A stretch of DNA of 21,619 nt, from positions 451 through 22,069 of the forward strand of contig DGYA01000070.1 in assembly GCA_002396505.1 (NCBI GenBank), read 5' to 3'. Both the position numbers and the translations under genes were made by a program. This document shows positions 15,702-21,619 of this stretch, one piece after another. Below the pieces are notes generated by a model, which was not told the origin of the DNA, made no database searches, and saw only the letters and a program-made list of their open reading frames with translations. Positions within the stretch are counted from its first letter, which is position 1. The number at the start of each line of letters is the position of its first letter. This DNA is from Cyanobacteria bacterium UBA5018 (lineage in GTDB: Bacteria; Cyanobacteriota; Cyanobacteriia; PCC-6307; Cyanobiaceae).

Positions 15702-16406
15702 ATGGCTGTTACCGGGAAATTGCTCGAGCTCTGCAAGGCTTTGCAGCCCGCCAGGCTGCTGCTAATGGCCCTGGCGATCGGGCTGCTGCTGGCAACTGCT
15801 ACGCCGGTATGGGCGCTCTCCGCCCAGAGCTACCCCTCCGCTCCGCCCAGCGAACGGCTGCTGGATGCCAGTGGCTTATTCAGCCGGGCGGCGGCAGCAG
15901 AGGTGGAGCAAGCCCTGGAGGCGCTCAGCAAAGACGATGTGGATGCCCACATGGTCACCGTGGAGCGGCTTGATTACGGCCTCAGCCTGGGCCAACTGGG
16001 CAACCAACTGCTGGATCGTTGGGCCGAGAGCGGTGGCAATCCCAGGCAACTGCTGTTCCTCTACGACCTGCAGACCAAGTCGGCCGAGGTTTTGGCCTCA
16101 GCACCTCTGGCCGATACCCTCGAAGCACCCCTGTTGCGCAGCACCGGGCGCGCCACCATGGGCCAACCCCTGCGCCAGGGGGCCCGTTATCGCCAAGCCA
16201 GTCTGGATGGGATCGCCAGGCTGCAGACGGTGCTGGAGGGGGGTGCAGATCCCGGCGAACCGGCCACGGCGGAGCTGGTGCAATTGCCCACCACGGTGCC
16301 AACCCATGAACAAACCCAGTCCAGCAATGCCCGCACCTGGGTGATTGTGCTATTGGCTGTAGGCACGATCGTACCGATGCTCACCTGGTGGATCTTTTCG
16401 CGCTGA
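15702..16406 (+). CDS. TPM-domain protein, photosystem II repair protein Psb32-like
   Basis: Psb32/TLP18.3 proteins are thylakoid membrane proteins that protect photosystem II from photodamage and speed its repair. The 234-residue product has a signal peptide with a hydrophobic core at about 18-32 and likely cleavage after VWA. A TPM domain then runs from LLDASGLFSRAAAAEVEQAL to about residue 190, including LLDRWAESGGNPRQLLFLYD. A C-terminal membrane anchor follows (TWVIVLLAVGTIVPMLTWWIF). ATG 15702 gives a normal signal peptide. The frame is open back to TTG 15576, but that adds 42 repeat-rich residues ahead of the signal. pxcA follows after 6 bp. The Psb32 function is inferred from domain layout and cyanobacterial context. 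Confidence 0.75.
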   Translation: MAVTGKLLELCKALQPARLLLMALAIGLLLATATPVWALSAQSYPSAPPSERLLDASGLFSRAAAAEVEQALEALSKDDVDAHMVTVERLDYGLSLGQLGNQLLDRWAESGGNPRQLLFLYDLQTKSAEVLASAPLADTLEAPLLRSTGRATMGQPLRQGARYRQASLDGIARLQTVLEGGADPGEPATAELVQLPTTVPTHEQTQSSNARTWVIVLLAVGTIVPMLTWWIFSR

Positions 16407-16412
16407 GTATCT

Positions 16413-17558
16413 ATGGCATTGACTAATTGGTTGGGCGCCTTTGGTCGTGCCCAGTCGCTGGATGTTTCCAATGACATTGACCGCGGCTATGAATCCGCCC
16501 TGGTGATCCAAAGCATTGAGCTGGAGCACTACAACGACCGGCCGGTGAGACCTGAGCTGGAGTTGAGCATTCCCCGCTCGGCCCAGGCTCGACTGCTACG
16601 GAGGTTCCGCACGGCCCTTAATTTATGCCGCCAGGCCCTCGATAACGTTGAATCGCATCGCGCTGAGCTGACGGGCCAGGAATTGCGTCAAGTGCAACTG
16701 ATTGAGGGTGTGTTAAGTCGCTACGACAGCAACCGGCGACCGCTGCCAACGATCAGCCGCACACCAGAGATGTTGCCCCGCAGTTTGCTTGGCGTGGTGG
16801 ACCAGATGCGACGGCAGCTGGATCCGGCCGCCGAGGCCAATGTGGTGGCCGGTTTTCGCCGCCGCCGCGACTCCACCCTGGTGTCCCTGCGAATTCTGCT
16901 GCTGCTGATCCTGGTGCCGGTGCTGGTGCAGCAGATCAGCCGCACCTACCTGGTGTCGCCGCTGGTAGACAATTTCGCGATGGAAAGCCCCCTGCTTTCC
17001 TACGCAAAACCGCACCTGCAGGAAAAGGCAATTGAGAAATTAAAAGAATATAAATCTGAACTCGAATTCGATGCCCTGCTGAAGGGGGAAGCACCTCCCT
17101 CCAGGGAGGAGATGCAAGCGCAGCTCAGCGAGCGCGCCAAGGAATTGAATGAAGAGGCCGATCAGGAAAGCACCCATGCGATCAAAAATGTTCTTGCCGA
17201 TATCGGCGGCCTCCTGGGTTTTACCTTGGTTTGCGTTTTTGGCCAGCGCGATCTGCAGGTATTGAGGGGCTTTCTCGACGAATTAGTCTATGGCTTAAGT
17301 GATAGCGCCAAGGCCTTTTCAATTATTCTATTTACCGATATATTCGTTGGATTCCATAGCCCGGAGGGCTGGACTGTTTTACTGGATGGCGTGGCTCATC
17401 ACCTGGGTATTCCCGCCCGGGAAAATTTTATAATGTTATTTATCGCCACCTTCCCGGTGGTGCTGGCCACGATATTTAAATACTGGATCTTCCGTTACCT
17501 CAACCGGGTCTCGCCATCTTCTGTGGCAACCCTGCGCAATATGAACGGTGGCGGCTGA
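16413..17558 (+). CDS. pxcA: Proton extrusion protein PxcA (CemA homologue)
   Basis: PxcA (also PcxA/CotA) is a cytoplasmic membrane protein related to chloroplast CemA. It is needed for light-induced proton extrusion and supports pH balance and inorganic carbon uptake. The 381-residue product has a soluble N-terminal part, then a first membrane segment (about 156-172, LRILLLLILVPVLVQQ). A charged, helical middle region includes ESTHAIKNVLADIGG, which leads into a second segment. Two further segments surround SIILFTDIFVGFHSPEGW and ENFIMLFIATFPVVLATIFKYWIF. The conserved end RYLNRVSPSSVATLRNMN is a CemA hallmark. It overlaps cobU by 11 bp. Codons from about 17010 to 17500 are AT-richer than in the N-terminal half. 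Confidence 0.93.
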   Translation: MALTNWLGAFGRAQSLDVSNDIDRGYESALVIQSIELEHYNDRPVRPELELSIPRSAQARLLRRFRTALNLCRQALDNVESHRAELTGQELRQVQLIEGVLSRYDSNRRPLPTISRTPEMLPRSLLGVVDQMRRQLDPAAEANVVAGFRRRRDSTLVSLRILLLLILVPVLVQQISRTYLVSPLVDNFAMESPLLSYAKPHLQEKAIEKLKEYKSELEFDALLKGEAPPSREEMQAQLSERAKELNEEADQESTHAIKNVLADIGGLLGFTLVCVFGQRDLQVLRGFLDELVYGLSDSAKAFSIILFTDIFVGFHSPEGWTVLLDGVAHHLGIPARENFIMLFIATFPVVLATIFKYWIFRYLNRVSPSSVATLRNMNGGG

Positions 17559-18120
17559 GGCGCCCCCCCAGCCGGGCTCCCTCACCCTGGTGCTGGGGGC
17601 CGCCCGCAGTGGCAAGAGTCGTTGGGCGGAGCATCTGGCCAGCTGCAGCCGCTTGGCGGTTACCTACCTGGCCACCGCCAGCCCCAGGCCCGACGATCCG
17701 CTTTGGCAGGCCAGGCTGCAGCTGCATCGCCAGAGGCGACCCGCCCATTGGGATTGTCTGGAGATAGCTGAGCCCGAGCGGTTGCCTGGCTGTCTTGAGA
17801 GACTGGCCGCCAGCCAACTGGCCCTGGTGGATTCCCTGGGTTCCTGGGTGGCCGCGGGCCTTGATCTAGAGGCCGACGCCTGGCTGCAACTCTGTGATCA
17901 GCTGGAGACTGGCTTGATCGGCAGCGAGGCCGCCGTGGTGCTGGTCAGTGAGCAGACCGGTTGGGGGTTGGTGCCACCTACGGCCATTGGCGGGCTGTTT
18001 CGGGATCGCCTGGGGGCCCTGGAGCGCCGCCTGGTGGCGATCAGCAGTGGCTGCTGGCTAGTGGTGGCGGGAAGGGCCCTCAACCTGCTGGCCCAAAGCC
18101 AGGCCGTACCCAGCGACTGA
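17548..18120 (+). CDS. cobU: Adenosylcobinamide kinase / adenosylcobinamide-phosphate guanylyltransferase
   Basis: CobU phosphorylates adenosylcobinamide and then transfers GMP to it, assembling the cobamide lower loop. The 190-residue product has the P-loop GAARSGKS (17-24) close to the N-terminus, then YLATASPRPDD. LHRQRRPAHW follows, where the histidine before RQRRP corresponds to the guanylylated histidine region of CobU. Later are LVDSLGSWVAAGL and the NTP-binding-like region up to VVAGRALNLL. The GTG start at 17548 overlaps the pxcA stop by 11 bp, and trmL follows after 40 bp. Cobamide genes are common in picocyanobacteria, which make pseudocobalamin. No other cob gene is in the window. 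Confidence 0.9.
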   Translation: MAAEAPPQPGSLTLVLGAARSGKSRWAEHLASCSRLAVTYLATASPRPDDPLWQARLQLHRQRRPAHWDCLEIAEPERLPGCLERLAASQLALVDSLGSWVAAGLDLEADAWLQLCDQLETGLIGSEAAVVLVSEQTGWGLVPPTAIGGLFRDRLGALERRLVAISSGCWLVVAGRALNLLAQSQAVPSD

Positions 18121-18160
18121 GAGCATCTAGGCCAGCAGTCGCTTTTTTGGCGCCGACAGC

Positions 18161-18664
18161 ATGCCCAGGGTCGTCCTGTTTCAACCCCAAATTCCGCCCA
18201 ATACCGGCAACGTGGCCCGCACCTGTGCGGCTACGGACACGGAGCTGCACCTGGTGGAGCCCCTGGGTTTTGCCATCGACGACCGACAGCTGCGGCGGGC
18301 AGGTCTCGATTACTGGCCCCTGGTGCGCCTGCGACGCCACCAGGACTGGGATCAGTTCCGCAGTCATCAATTGGGCCATAACGGCCGCCTGGTTGCCCTC
18401 AGCCGCCATGCCTCCAGCAGCTACCTGGACTTTGATTTTGCCGCTGATGACTGGCTGCTGTTTGGCCGCGAGAGCGATGGTCTGCCGGCGGCGGTCCAGG
18501 CCAGTGCCGATGCCTGCCTGCACATCCCGATGCTGCGTCATAGCGGCTCGGATGGGGGTGGAGATGAGGCTGGGGTGCGCAGCCTCAACCTGTCGGTTTC
18601 GGTGGGGATCGTGCTGTTCGAGGCCCTGCGCCAGCTGGGTGGACTTGACAATCGGTTTCTTTAG
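18161..18664 (+). CDS. trmL: tRNA (cytidine/uridine-34-2'-O)-methyltransferase TrmL
   Basis: TrmL methylates the ribose of the wobble nucleotide of certain leucine tRNAs using SAM. The 167-residue SPOUT protein has all motifs of the minimal family. NTGNVARTCAAT (14-25) and HLVEPLGFAIDD come first, then LLFGRESDGLP and HIPML. The trefoil-knot end SLNLSVSVGIVLFEALRQ closes it. An insertion of acidic and glycine residues (SGSDGGGDEAG) lies just before the knot helix, slightly longer than I would expect. ATG 18161 fits the family N-terminus MPRVVLFQPQIPPNTGN. It is the fourth gene in the + strand run and is followed by a 134-bp gap before the peptidase gene. Confidence 0.93.
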   Translation: MPRVVLFQPQIPPNTGNVARTCAATDTELHLVEPLGFAIDDRQLRRAGLDYWPLVRLRRHQDWDQFRSHQLGHNGRLVALSRHASSSYLDFDFAADDWLLFGRESDGLPAAVQASADACLHIPMLRHSGSDGGGDEAGVRSLNLSVSVGIVLFEALRQLGGLDNRFL

Positions 18665-18798
18665 CTGCTCAGGGATGGACAGGGGGGCAACTGATGCTGT
18701 AACGAGCTGCACTTGTGCTTTTTGGTTCAGTCCGCTACGGTCTGGCCGCTTGGCAATGTCGGCTTCTCCTTGGGCCTCTCTACGATGGGAAACTGTGC

Positions 18799-19830
18799 AT
18801 GAAGCCCTGGCTTACGATCCTGCGGTTGAGCCTCTGCCTGCCGGCGGCCTTACCCCTGGCCGTGGCTGCCCTGGTGCCCGACAGTCAGCAGTCGGCTGCC
18901 CCGCTGGAACCGCTGCTGGCAGCTCTGCCTGCCACAAGCGCCGATCGGGTTTGGGTGAAGGTGCGCAGCGGCATCAGCAACGAGGATCTCGCTAACCGAC
19001 TGGCGATCCAAGAGGAGCGACTGGCGGAGCTAAACGATGTGAATGAGGATCACCGCTACGCCAGTGGTGAATGGCTGGTGCTCCCCAGCCAGAGCTTGCG
19101 CAGCGCCAAGCAACTGGCTTCTCTGGACACCACTGAGCTGAGGCGCTCGCCCCCCCTGGAAAAACCACCTGCGCTGCAGGAGCCTGCGGCAGTTGTCAGC
19201 TTTGGCGACACGGTGGTCAAAATTGCCCAGCGCTACGGCCTCAGCCTCGGCGAGCTGCTGCGACTGAACCCAGGCCTGGAGACCGCACAATTGGTGGTGG
19301 GTAGCCCGATCAGGTTGGCCCAGTCGGCCCCCATGCGTCCCCAGCTGGTGCTCGGCCTCAAGCCCGCAGCCAGTGGTGGCTTGAGCTGGCCAGAGTTACC
19401 GAGCTTCGGGGAGTCAGACCGGCAGCCCCCTAACCAGGACCTCACCAACGGCGGCTGGATCTGGCCCACCCGGGGCATGTTCACCTCAGGCTACGGCTGG
19501 CGCTGGGGGCGCATGCACAAGGGCATCGATGTGGCCAACAATGTGGGCACGCCGGTGGTGGCCTCCAAGGCCGGCCGCGTCGTCTTTGCCGGCTGGCACG
19601 ATGGCGGTTATGGCTACCTGGTGACGATCGCCCACGCCGATGGCAGTCGCTCCCTCTATGGCCACAACAGCAGCCTGCTGGTGCGGGAAGGCCAGGAGGT
19701 GGATCAGGGCCAGACCATTTCACAAATGGGCAGCACCGGTCGGAGCACCGGACCCCACCTGCACTTCGAAATCCACCCGGCCGGCAGCGGCGCGATGAAC
19801 CCCTTGGCATTCCTGCCGCCCCGCGCCTGA
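18799..19830 (+). CDS. LysM/M23-family peptidoglycan endopeptidase
   Basis: This is a secreted metallopeptidase of the NlpD/LytM class that cuts or regulates cutting of peptidoglycan cross-bridges. The 343-residue product has an N-terminal signal peptide (hydrophobic to about residue 23). Two LysM-like peptidoglycan-binding repeats follow (about 50-95, VWVKVRSGISNEDLANRL, and about 130-175, FGDTVVKIAQRYGLSLGELL). The C-terminal M23 domain is catalytically intact, with HKGID (His240, Asp244) and HLHFE (His320, His322) as zinc ligands and catalytic residues. GTG 18715 would add 28 residues ahead of a normal signal peptide, so ATG 18799 is chosen. It is followed after 17 bp by tRNA-Met. The exact bond cleaved is unknown. 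Confidence 0.9.
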   Translation: MKPWLTILRLSLCLPAALPLAVAALVPDSQQSAAPLEPLLAALPATSADRVWVKVRSGISNEDLANRLAIQEERLAELNDVNEDHRYASGEWLVLPSQSLRSAKQLASLDTTELRRSPPLEKPPALQEPAAVVSFGDTVVKIAQRYGLSLGELLRLNPGLETAQLVVGSPIRLAQSAPMRPQLVLGLKPAASGGLSWPELPSFGESDRQPPNQDLTNGGWIWPTRGMFTSGYGWRWGRMHKGIDVANNVGTPVVASKAGRVVFAGWHDGGYGYLVTIAHADGSRSLYGHNSSLLVREGQEVDQGQTISQMGSTGRSTGPHLHFEIHPAGSGAMNPLAFLPPRA

Positions 19831-19847
19831 TAAAGTATGCGGAGCTC

Positions 19848-19921
19848 GGCTCGGTAGCTCAGCTGGTTAGAGCGTGGGATTCATAACCCCAAGGTCGGGA
19901 GTTCAAGTCTCCCCCGAGCCA
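19848..19921 (+). tRNA. tRNA-Met (CAT), elongator type
   Basis: A complete cloverleaf is visible. The acceptor stem is GGCTCGG/CCGAGCC with discriminator A19921. The D stem is GCTC/GAGC. The anticodon loop TTCATAA carries CAT at 19882-19884, and the variable loop has 5 nt. The T arm is GGGAG-TTCAAGT-CTCCC. CCA is not encoded. A paired first base (G1-C72) rules out an initiator tRNA. A CAT anticodon can also be lysidine-modified tRNA-Ile, but the overall sequence resembles cyanobacterial elongator tRNA-Met. The anticodon stem has one A-C mismatch (19879/19887) next to the loop. A TAAAGT at 19831-19836 could be its -10 box, but no good -35 is seen. Confidence 0.95.
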
Positions 19922-19927
19922 TGTTGT

Positions 19928-19953
19928 AAGCCTCGCTTTTGCGAGGTTTTTTT
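19928..19953 (+). terminator. Intrinsic terminator after tRNA-Met
   Basis: CCTCGC (19931-19936), a TTTT loop and GCGAGG (19941-19946) form a perfect stem that A-T pairs extend on the outside. Seven Ts follow (19947-19953). It lies 7 nt behind the tRNA and would end the tRNA transcript. Confidence 0.92.
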
Positions 19954-19986
19954 ATGCCGGCGCTTTTATTATGCCGGCGCTTTTAT
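19953..19986. repeat. Perfect 17-bp tandem duplication
   Basis: TATGCCGGCGCTTTTAT occurs twice head to tail (19953-19969 and 19970-19986) with no difference, directly behind the tRNA terminator. The identity points to a recent duplication. Confidence 0.95.
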
Positions 19987-20189
19987 ATGAAATTGCATGC
20001 AGAAAGCCAGGTAAGCCCTGGAAAACCGCCTAAGTGCCCGGTTTAACCCCTGGTGGTTCAACCCTGGCCAGTTCAAACTCTCAGCCATTCATCTCAGCCC
20101 AGCGCCTCCGCCTGGCCTGTCGCAGACCTGCCGACCAGCTAAGGCTGAGCCAGGGACAGCTGCCTGAATGCTCTCGGCAACCGGGTTGC

Positions 20190-20233
20190 GAGCAGCGGGG
20201 ACCTGAGCAGCGGGGATCTGAGCAGCGGCGGCT
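20190..20233. repeat. 15-bp tandem repeat upstream of the Nif11-type gene
   Basis: GAGCAGCGGGGAYCT occurs at 20190-20204 and 20205-20219 with one difference. A diverged third unit, GAGCAGCGGCGGCT, follows at 20220-20233. Confidence 0.9.
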
Positions 20234-20234
20234 A

Positions 20235-20258
20235 GTTCAGAATTGACACTGTCTGAAC
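20235..20258 (+). promoter_or_regulatory. Dyad GTTCAGA-N10-TCTGAAC enclosing TTGACA
   Basis: Perfect 7-bp arms (20235-20241 and 20252-20258) flank a spacer that contains the sigma-70 -35 consensus TTGACA (20243-20248). No TATAAT-like box is found 16-18 bp downstream. It is therefore an operator-like or RNA hairpin candidate about 40 bp before the Nif11-type start, not a proven promoter. Confidence 0.35.
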
Positions 20259-20296
20259 AGACACCGCTGCCCAGCGGAAAGCCAGGAGAGCGCACC

Positions 20297-20512
20297 ATGG
20301 CCCTAGATCAGCTGAAGGCCTTTCTGGCCAGGATGCAGGACGACCTGGCCCTGCGGCAATCGGTTTTGGCGGCGGCCACCGCCGACGATGTGGCCAAAAT
20401 CGGCGCCAACAGTGGATATTCCTTCTCCGGCGACGAGCTGCTGCGGCTCTCGGGCCAGAAGGTGGGCCGAGTCACCGTAACTAAGCAAGACATCCCAGGC
20501 GAATACAACTGA
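20297..20512 (+). CDS. Nif11-domain small protein (Nif11-like leader peptide family)
   Basis: Nif11-type peptides serve as leaders for ribosomally made natural products in some cyanobacteria, while many are orphan small proteins of unknown role. The 71-residue product has the family pattern MALDQLKAFLARMQDDLALR with ADDVAKI and YSFSGDELLRLSG. It is followed by a 19-residue tail, QKVGRVTVTKQDIPGEYN. The tail lacks the double-glycine cleavage site and has no cysteine, serine/threonine-rich or repeated core as in prochlorosins. No modifying enzyme or ABC transporter is nearby. The start ATG 20297 has an AGGAG at 20284-20288, unusually clear for this window; TTG 20243 upstream is rejected. Precursor function is therefore doubtful, and the family membership is by pattern. 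Confidence 0.8.
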   Translation: MALDQLKAFLARMQDDLALRQSVLAAATADDVAKIGANSGYSFSGDELLRLSGQKVGRVTVTKQDIPGEYN

Positions 20513-20545
20513 CCAGACGCCTACAACCAAAGCCTGTCCAGGGGC

Positions 20546-20929
20546 TCAGCGCGGCCTGGCATAGGCCCCATAGGGTCTGCGTTCTTTGGCCGCTGCGATC
20601 GCCGCATCGAAGCCTGCCTCAAAGCGGGCCGCCAAAACCGCATCGGCGCGGGTAAGGCCATCCACCTTGTGGGTGTAGATAACCGCCCCGGCGTGACCCC
20701 AGCCGAGGCTGAATTCGGCATGATGTCCCTGCTCTTCGCAGATTGCAGCGGCGACGTTGACCCAGGCCAGGGCCTGTTGAAAGTCGGGAAATTTCCAGCT
20801 CTTTTGCAAGTGATGGCCCTCCACCAGCTGCCAGCCGGGCAACTGGGGCAGCAGATCTGACAACTCAGCCTGGCTGAGCTTTGGTGCACCCTGGCTACAG
20901 GGGATGCAGGCTTCCTGGTGGAGGGCCAT
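20546..20929 (-). CDS. Pterin-4a-carbinolamine dehydratase family protein
   Basis: PCD/PhhB dehydrates 4a-hydroxytetrahydropterin, recycling the cofactor of aromatic amino acid hydroxylases. In cyanobacteria it may have other roles, and related proteins act in Rubisco assembly. The 127-residue product has the fold signature LPGWQLVEGHHLQKSWKFPD and the active-site histidines in EEQGHHAEF (His69, His70). The third histidine is in IYTHKVDGLTRAD (His87). All catalytic residues are present, so it looks like a true dehydratase, not a catalytically dead Rubisco assembly factor. ATG 20929 gives the normal N-terminus with CIPC; TTG 20956 is rejected. It converges on the Nif11-type gene with 33 bp between stops. 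Confidence 0.9.
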   Translation of the reverse strand: MALHQEACIPCSQGAPKLSQAELSDLLPQLPGWQLVEGHHLQKSWKFPDFQQALAWVNVAAAICEEQGHHAEFSLGWGHAGAVIYTHKVDGLTRADAVLAARFEAGFDAAIAAAKERRPYGAYARPR

Positions 20930-20957
20930 GGCAGCTCGGGACAGGTCAGAGCTCAAT

Positions 20958-20996
20958 CATGGCCGCTGCTCGGCAGCCATGGCCGCTGCTCGGCAG
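20958..20996. repeat. 20-bp tandem duplication upstream of the PCD gene
   Basis: The 19-mer CATGGCCGCTGCTCGGCAG occurs at 20958-20976 and again, identical, at 20978-20996. The period is 20 bp. It lies 28 bp upstream of the PCD start codon, where promoter elements of that - strand gene might be expected. Confidence 0.95.
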
Positions 20997-21142
20997 GGAG
21001 GGCGCGGGTGTGGCCACGAAAAGCTTGCAAATGGCGCTTCAGCACTGGCCTGGCCAGCCCTGCAGAGGCGCAGCAACTGCAGATCGGCAGCAGAGCAATG
21101 GTCAGGGCTTAAGCATTAATACTCACCAGCCCGCCCAAGGCT

Positions 21143-21169
21143 ACTTAACTGGAGTTAGTTCCGTTAAGT
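21143..21169. promoter_or_regulatory. Inverted repeat just ahead of the 21173 gene
   Basis: ACTTAAC (21143-21149) and GTTAAGT (21163-21169) form a perfect 7-bp dyad with a 13-nt spacer. It ends 3 nt before the start codon. Bound by protein, or folded in RNA, it would block translation or transcription of the small gene pair. TTAAGTGC occurs again inside the first codons. Confidence 0.35.
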
Positions 21170-21172
21170 GCC

Positions 21173-21358
21173 ATGACCATTAAGTGCGGTGACTTGATCA
21201 GCCTCAGCCAGAAACCCGGCGGCAGCTACCAAGTGGTGAATATCGATGAGTTTTCTGACTGTGTCTGGGTGCGGCGCTGGCCCTTGGCCAACCACCGCTC
21301 ACCAACTTTTGCTGTACCCAGCAATGAGCTAAGGCCTGAGCGTTTGGAGACCGTCTAA
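21173..21358 (+). CDS. Small conserved-looking cyanobacterial protein of unknown function
   Basis: The 61-residue product begins MTIKCGDLISLSQKPGG and continues YQVVNIDEFSDCVWVRRWPL to a PSNELRPERL end. It looks like a single small beta-barrel domain, with a charged surface and no membrane segment. It resembles short hypothetical proteins of picocyanobacteria that I recall only vaguely, so no function is given. Its stop codon TAA shares one base with the ATG of the next 40-codon frame, suggesting translational coupling. There is no close Shine-Dalgarno; a GGAG at 21151 is too far upstream. Confidence 0.65.
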   Translation: MTIKCGDLISLSQKPGGSYQVVNIDEFSDCVWVRRWPLANHRSPTFAVPSNELRPERLETV

Positions 21359-21480
21359 TGATTCCACCAAATACAGCCGTGCTAAGCCGCCTGCTACGCT
21401 CCGCCAAGTTTGCTGCCCTATTGGCATTTCTGATCGCCTCTGCGGCTGAGTGGTACAGGATTGAATTCGGGAATTCCTGA
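21358..21480 (+). CDS. Possible 40-residue membrane peptide, coupled to the preceding gene
   Basis: The frame starts at the ATG of TAATG, where the upstream gene stops, and ends at TGA 21478-21480. It reads MIPPNTAVLSRLLRSAK, then a hydrophobic stretch (FAALLAFLIASAA) and EWYRIEFGNS. This is one candidate membrane segment with a positively charged N-side, the topology of a small single-pass protein. The length is short enough to arise by chance; the overlap with the upstream stop is the main support. Confidence 0.4.
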   Translation: MIPPNTAVLSRLLRSAKFAALLAFLIASAAEWYRIEFGNS

Positions 21481-21510
21481 CCAGAAATTATTTCGCAACG
21501 TCATAATTCA

Positions 21511-21619
21511 GGAAGACTCTGAAAAACGGCCTTAGTTAATCGAACTCACGCCGCCAGAAGCGCTTGGGGCAGCCAACCTGCCCCCTGATCAGTGGCTGTT
21601 CTGGGATACAAACCCCTTC
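21511..21619. other. Window end: possible IS5-type terminus and partial frame
   Basis: GGAAGACTCTGAAAAAC (21511-21527) resembles the left end of the two miniature elements near 2200-2470, with one inserted base. No matching right end is present before the window stops. A hairpin GGGGCAG-CCAAC-CTGCCCC lies at 21566-21584. On the - strand a frame enters from the right edge and ends at TAA after GQVGCPKRFWRREFD; it could be the tail of a gene that continues outside, but I do not recognise it. Confidence 0.3.

Larger units (their letters stand above)
19987..20296. other. 310-bp intergenic region with short repeats and a dyad
   Basis: No convincing gene lies here. It holds a degenerate 15-16 bp repeat (GGTTTAACCCCTGG-like units at 20040, 20055 and 20071) and a 15-bp repeat at 20190-20233. 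An inverted repeat lies at 20235-20258, and there is a good ribosome binding site for the Nif11-type gene at its right end. The frame at 20034-20246 runs through both repeats and resembles nothing. Confidence 0.6.

Noticed and set aside
19848..19921. Initiator tRNA-fMet
   Set aside because: The first acceptor pair is G-C, whereas bacterial initiators have an unpaired 1-72 position.
20034..20246. 70-codon frame upstream of the Nif11-type gene
   Set aside because: It is composed largely of two short tandem repeats and has no ribosome site or family resemblance.
10473..20602. HIP1 octamers (GCGATCGC) as a significant repeat
   Set aside because: Only three were noticed (10473, 12247, 20595), not enough to suggest the enrichment seen in many other cyanobacteria.
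20881..21183. 100-codon frame antisense to the start of the PCD gene
   Set aside because: It overlaps the N-terminus of a certain gene, crosses the 20-bp repeat and resembles nothing.

Overview
The window comes from a GC-rich cyanobacterium. It encodes allophycocyanin B alpha (apcD), the CemA-like protein PxcA, a Psb32-type TPM-domain protein, a CCB2/CCB4-like cytochrome b6f assembly protein and a Nif11-type peptide. High GC, compact spacing and only three HIP1 octamers (GCGATCGC) noticed by eye fit a Synechococcus/Cyanobium-type picocyanobacterium. That lineage call is an inference; the cyanobacterial call is firm.

Layout. Positions 1-2660 are gene-poor, locally AT-richer and full of structure: a terminator-like nested hairpin (651-725), an 11-unit 16-18 bp minisatellite (996-1183), many perfect inverted repeats of 7-10 bp, and two diverged ~97-bp miniature elements with IS5-type ends. 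One of these has a matching CTAA duplication. From 2665 to 9944 lie apcD (-), with a strong terminator, divergent from rlmD (+); pheT (-), convergent with rlmD and divergent from the set rpmG, rpsR and an RNase II/R-family exonuclease (+). From 9941 to 15515 lie an FAD-dependent oxidoreductase (-), a short region with a 12-bp tandem repeat, the overlapping pair metG-lptC (+), and a CCB2/CCB4-like gene (-) overlapping the lptC tail. From 15702 to 19830 a tight + strand run carries a Psb32-like gene, pxcA, cobU, trmL and a LysM/M23 endopeptidase. From 19848 to the end come elongator tRNA-Met(CAT) with a terminator, a small Nif11-type gene, a pterin-4a-carbinolamine dehydratase (-), a small unrecognised protein and a coupled 40-residue ORF with a membrane segment.

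Most genes are housekeeping: translation and RNA modification (pheT, metG, rpmG, rpsR, rlmD, trmL, RNase, tRNA), photosynthetic membrane function (apcD, psb32-like, pxcA, CCB2/4-like), envelope (lptC, M23 peptidase) and cofactors (cobU, phhB-like). I see no defence system, prophage, CRISPR array or biosynthetic cluster. The unusual content is the structured gene-poor left end with its miniature elements, and short tandem repeats at eight or more loci, some in frame inside or next to essential genes.
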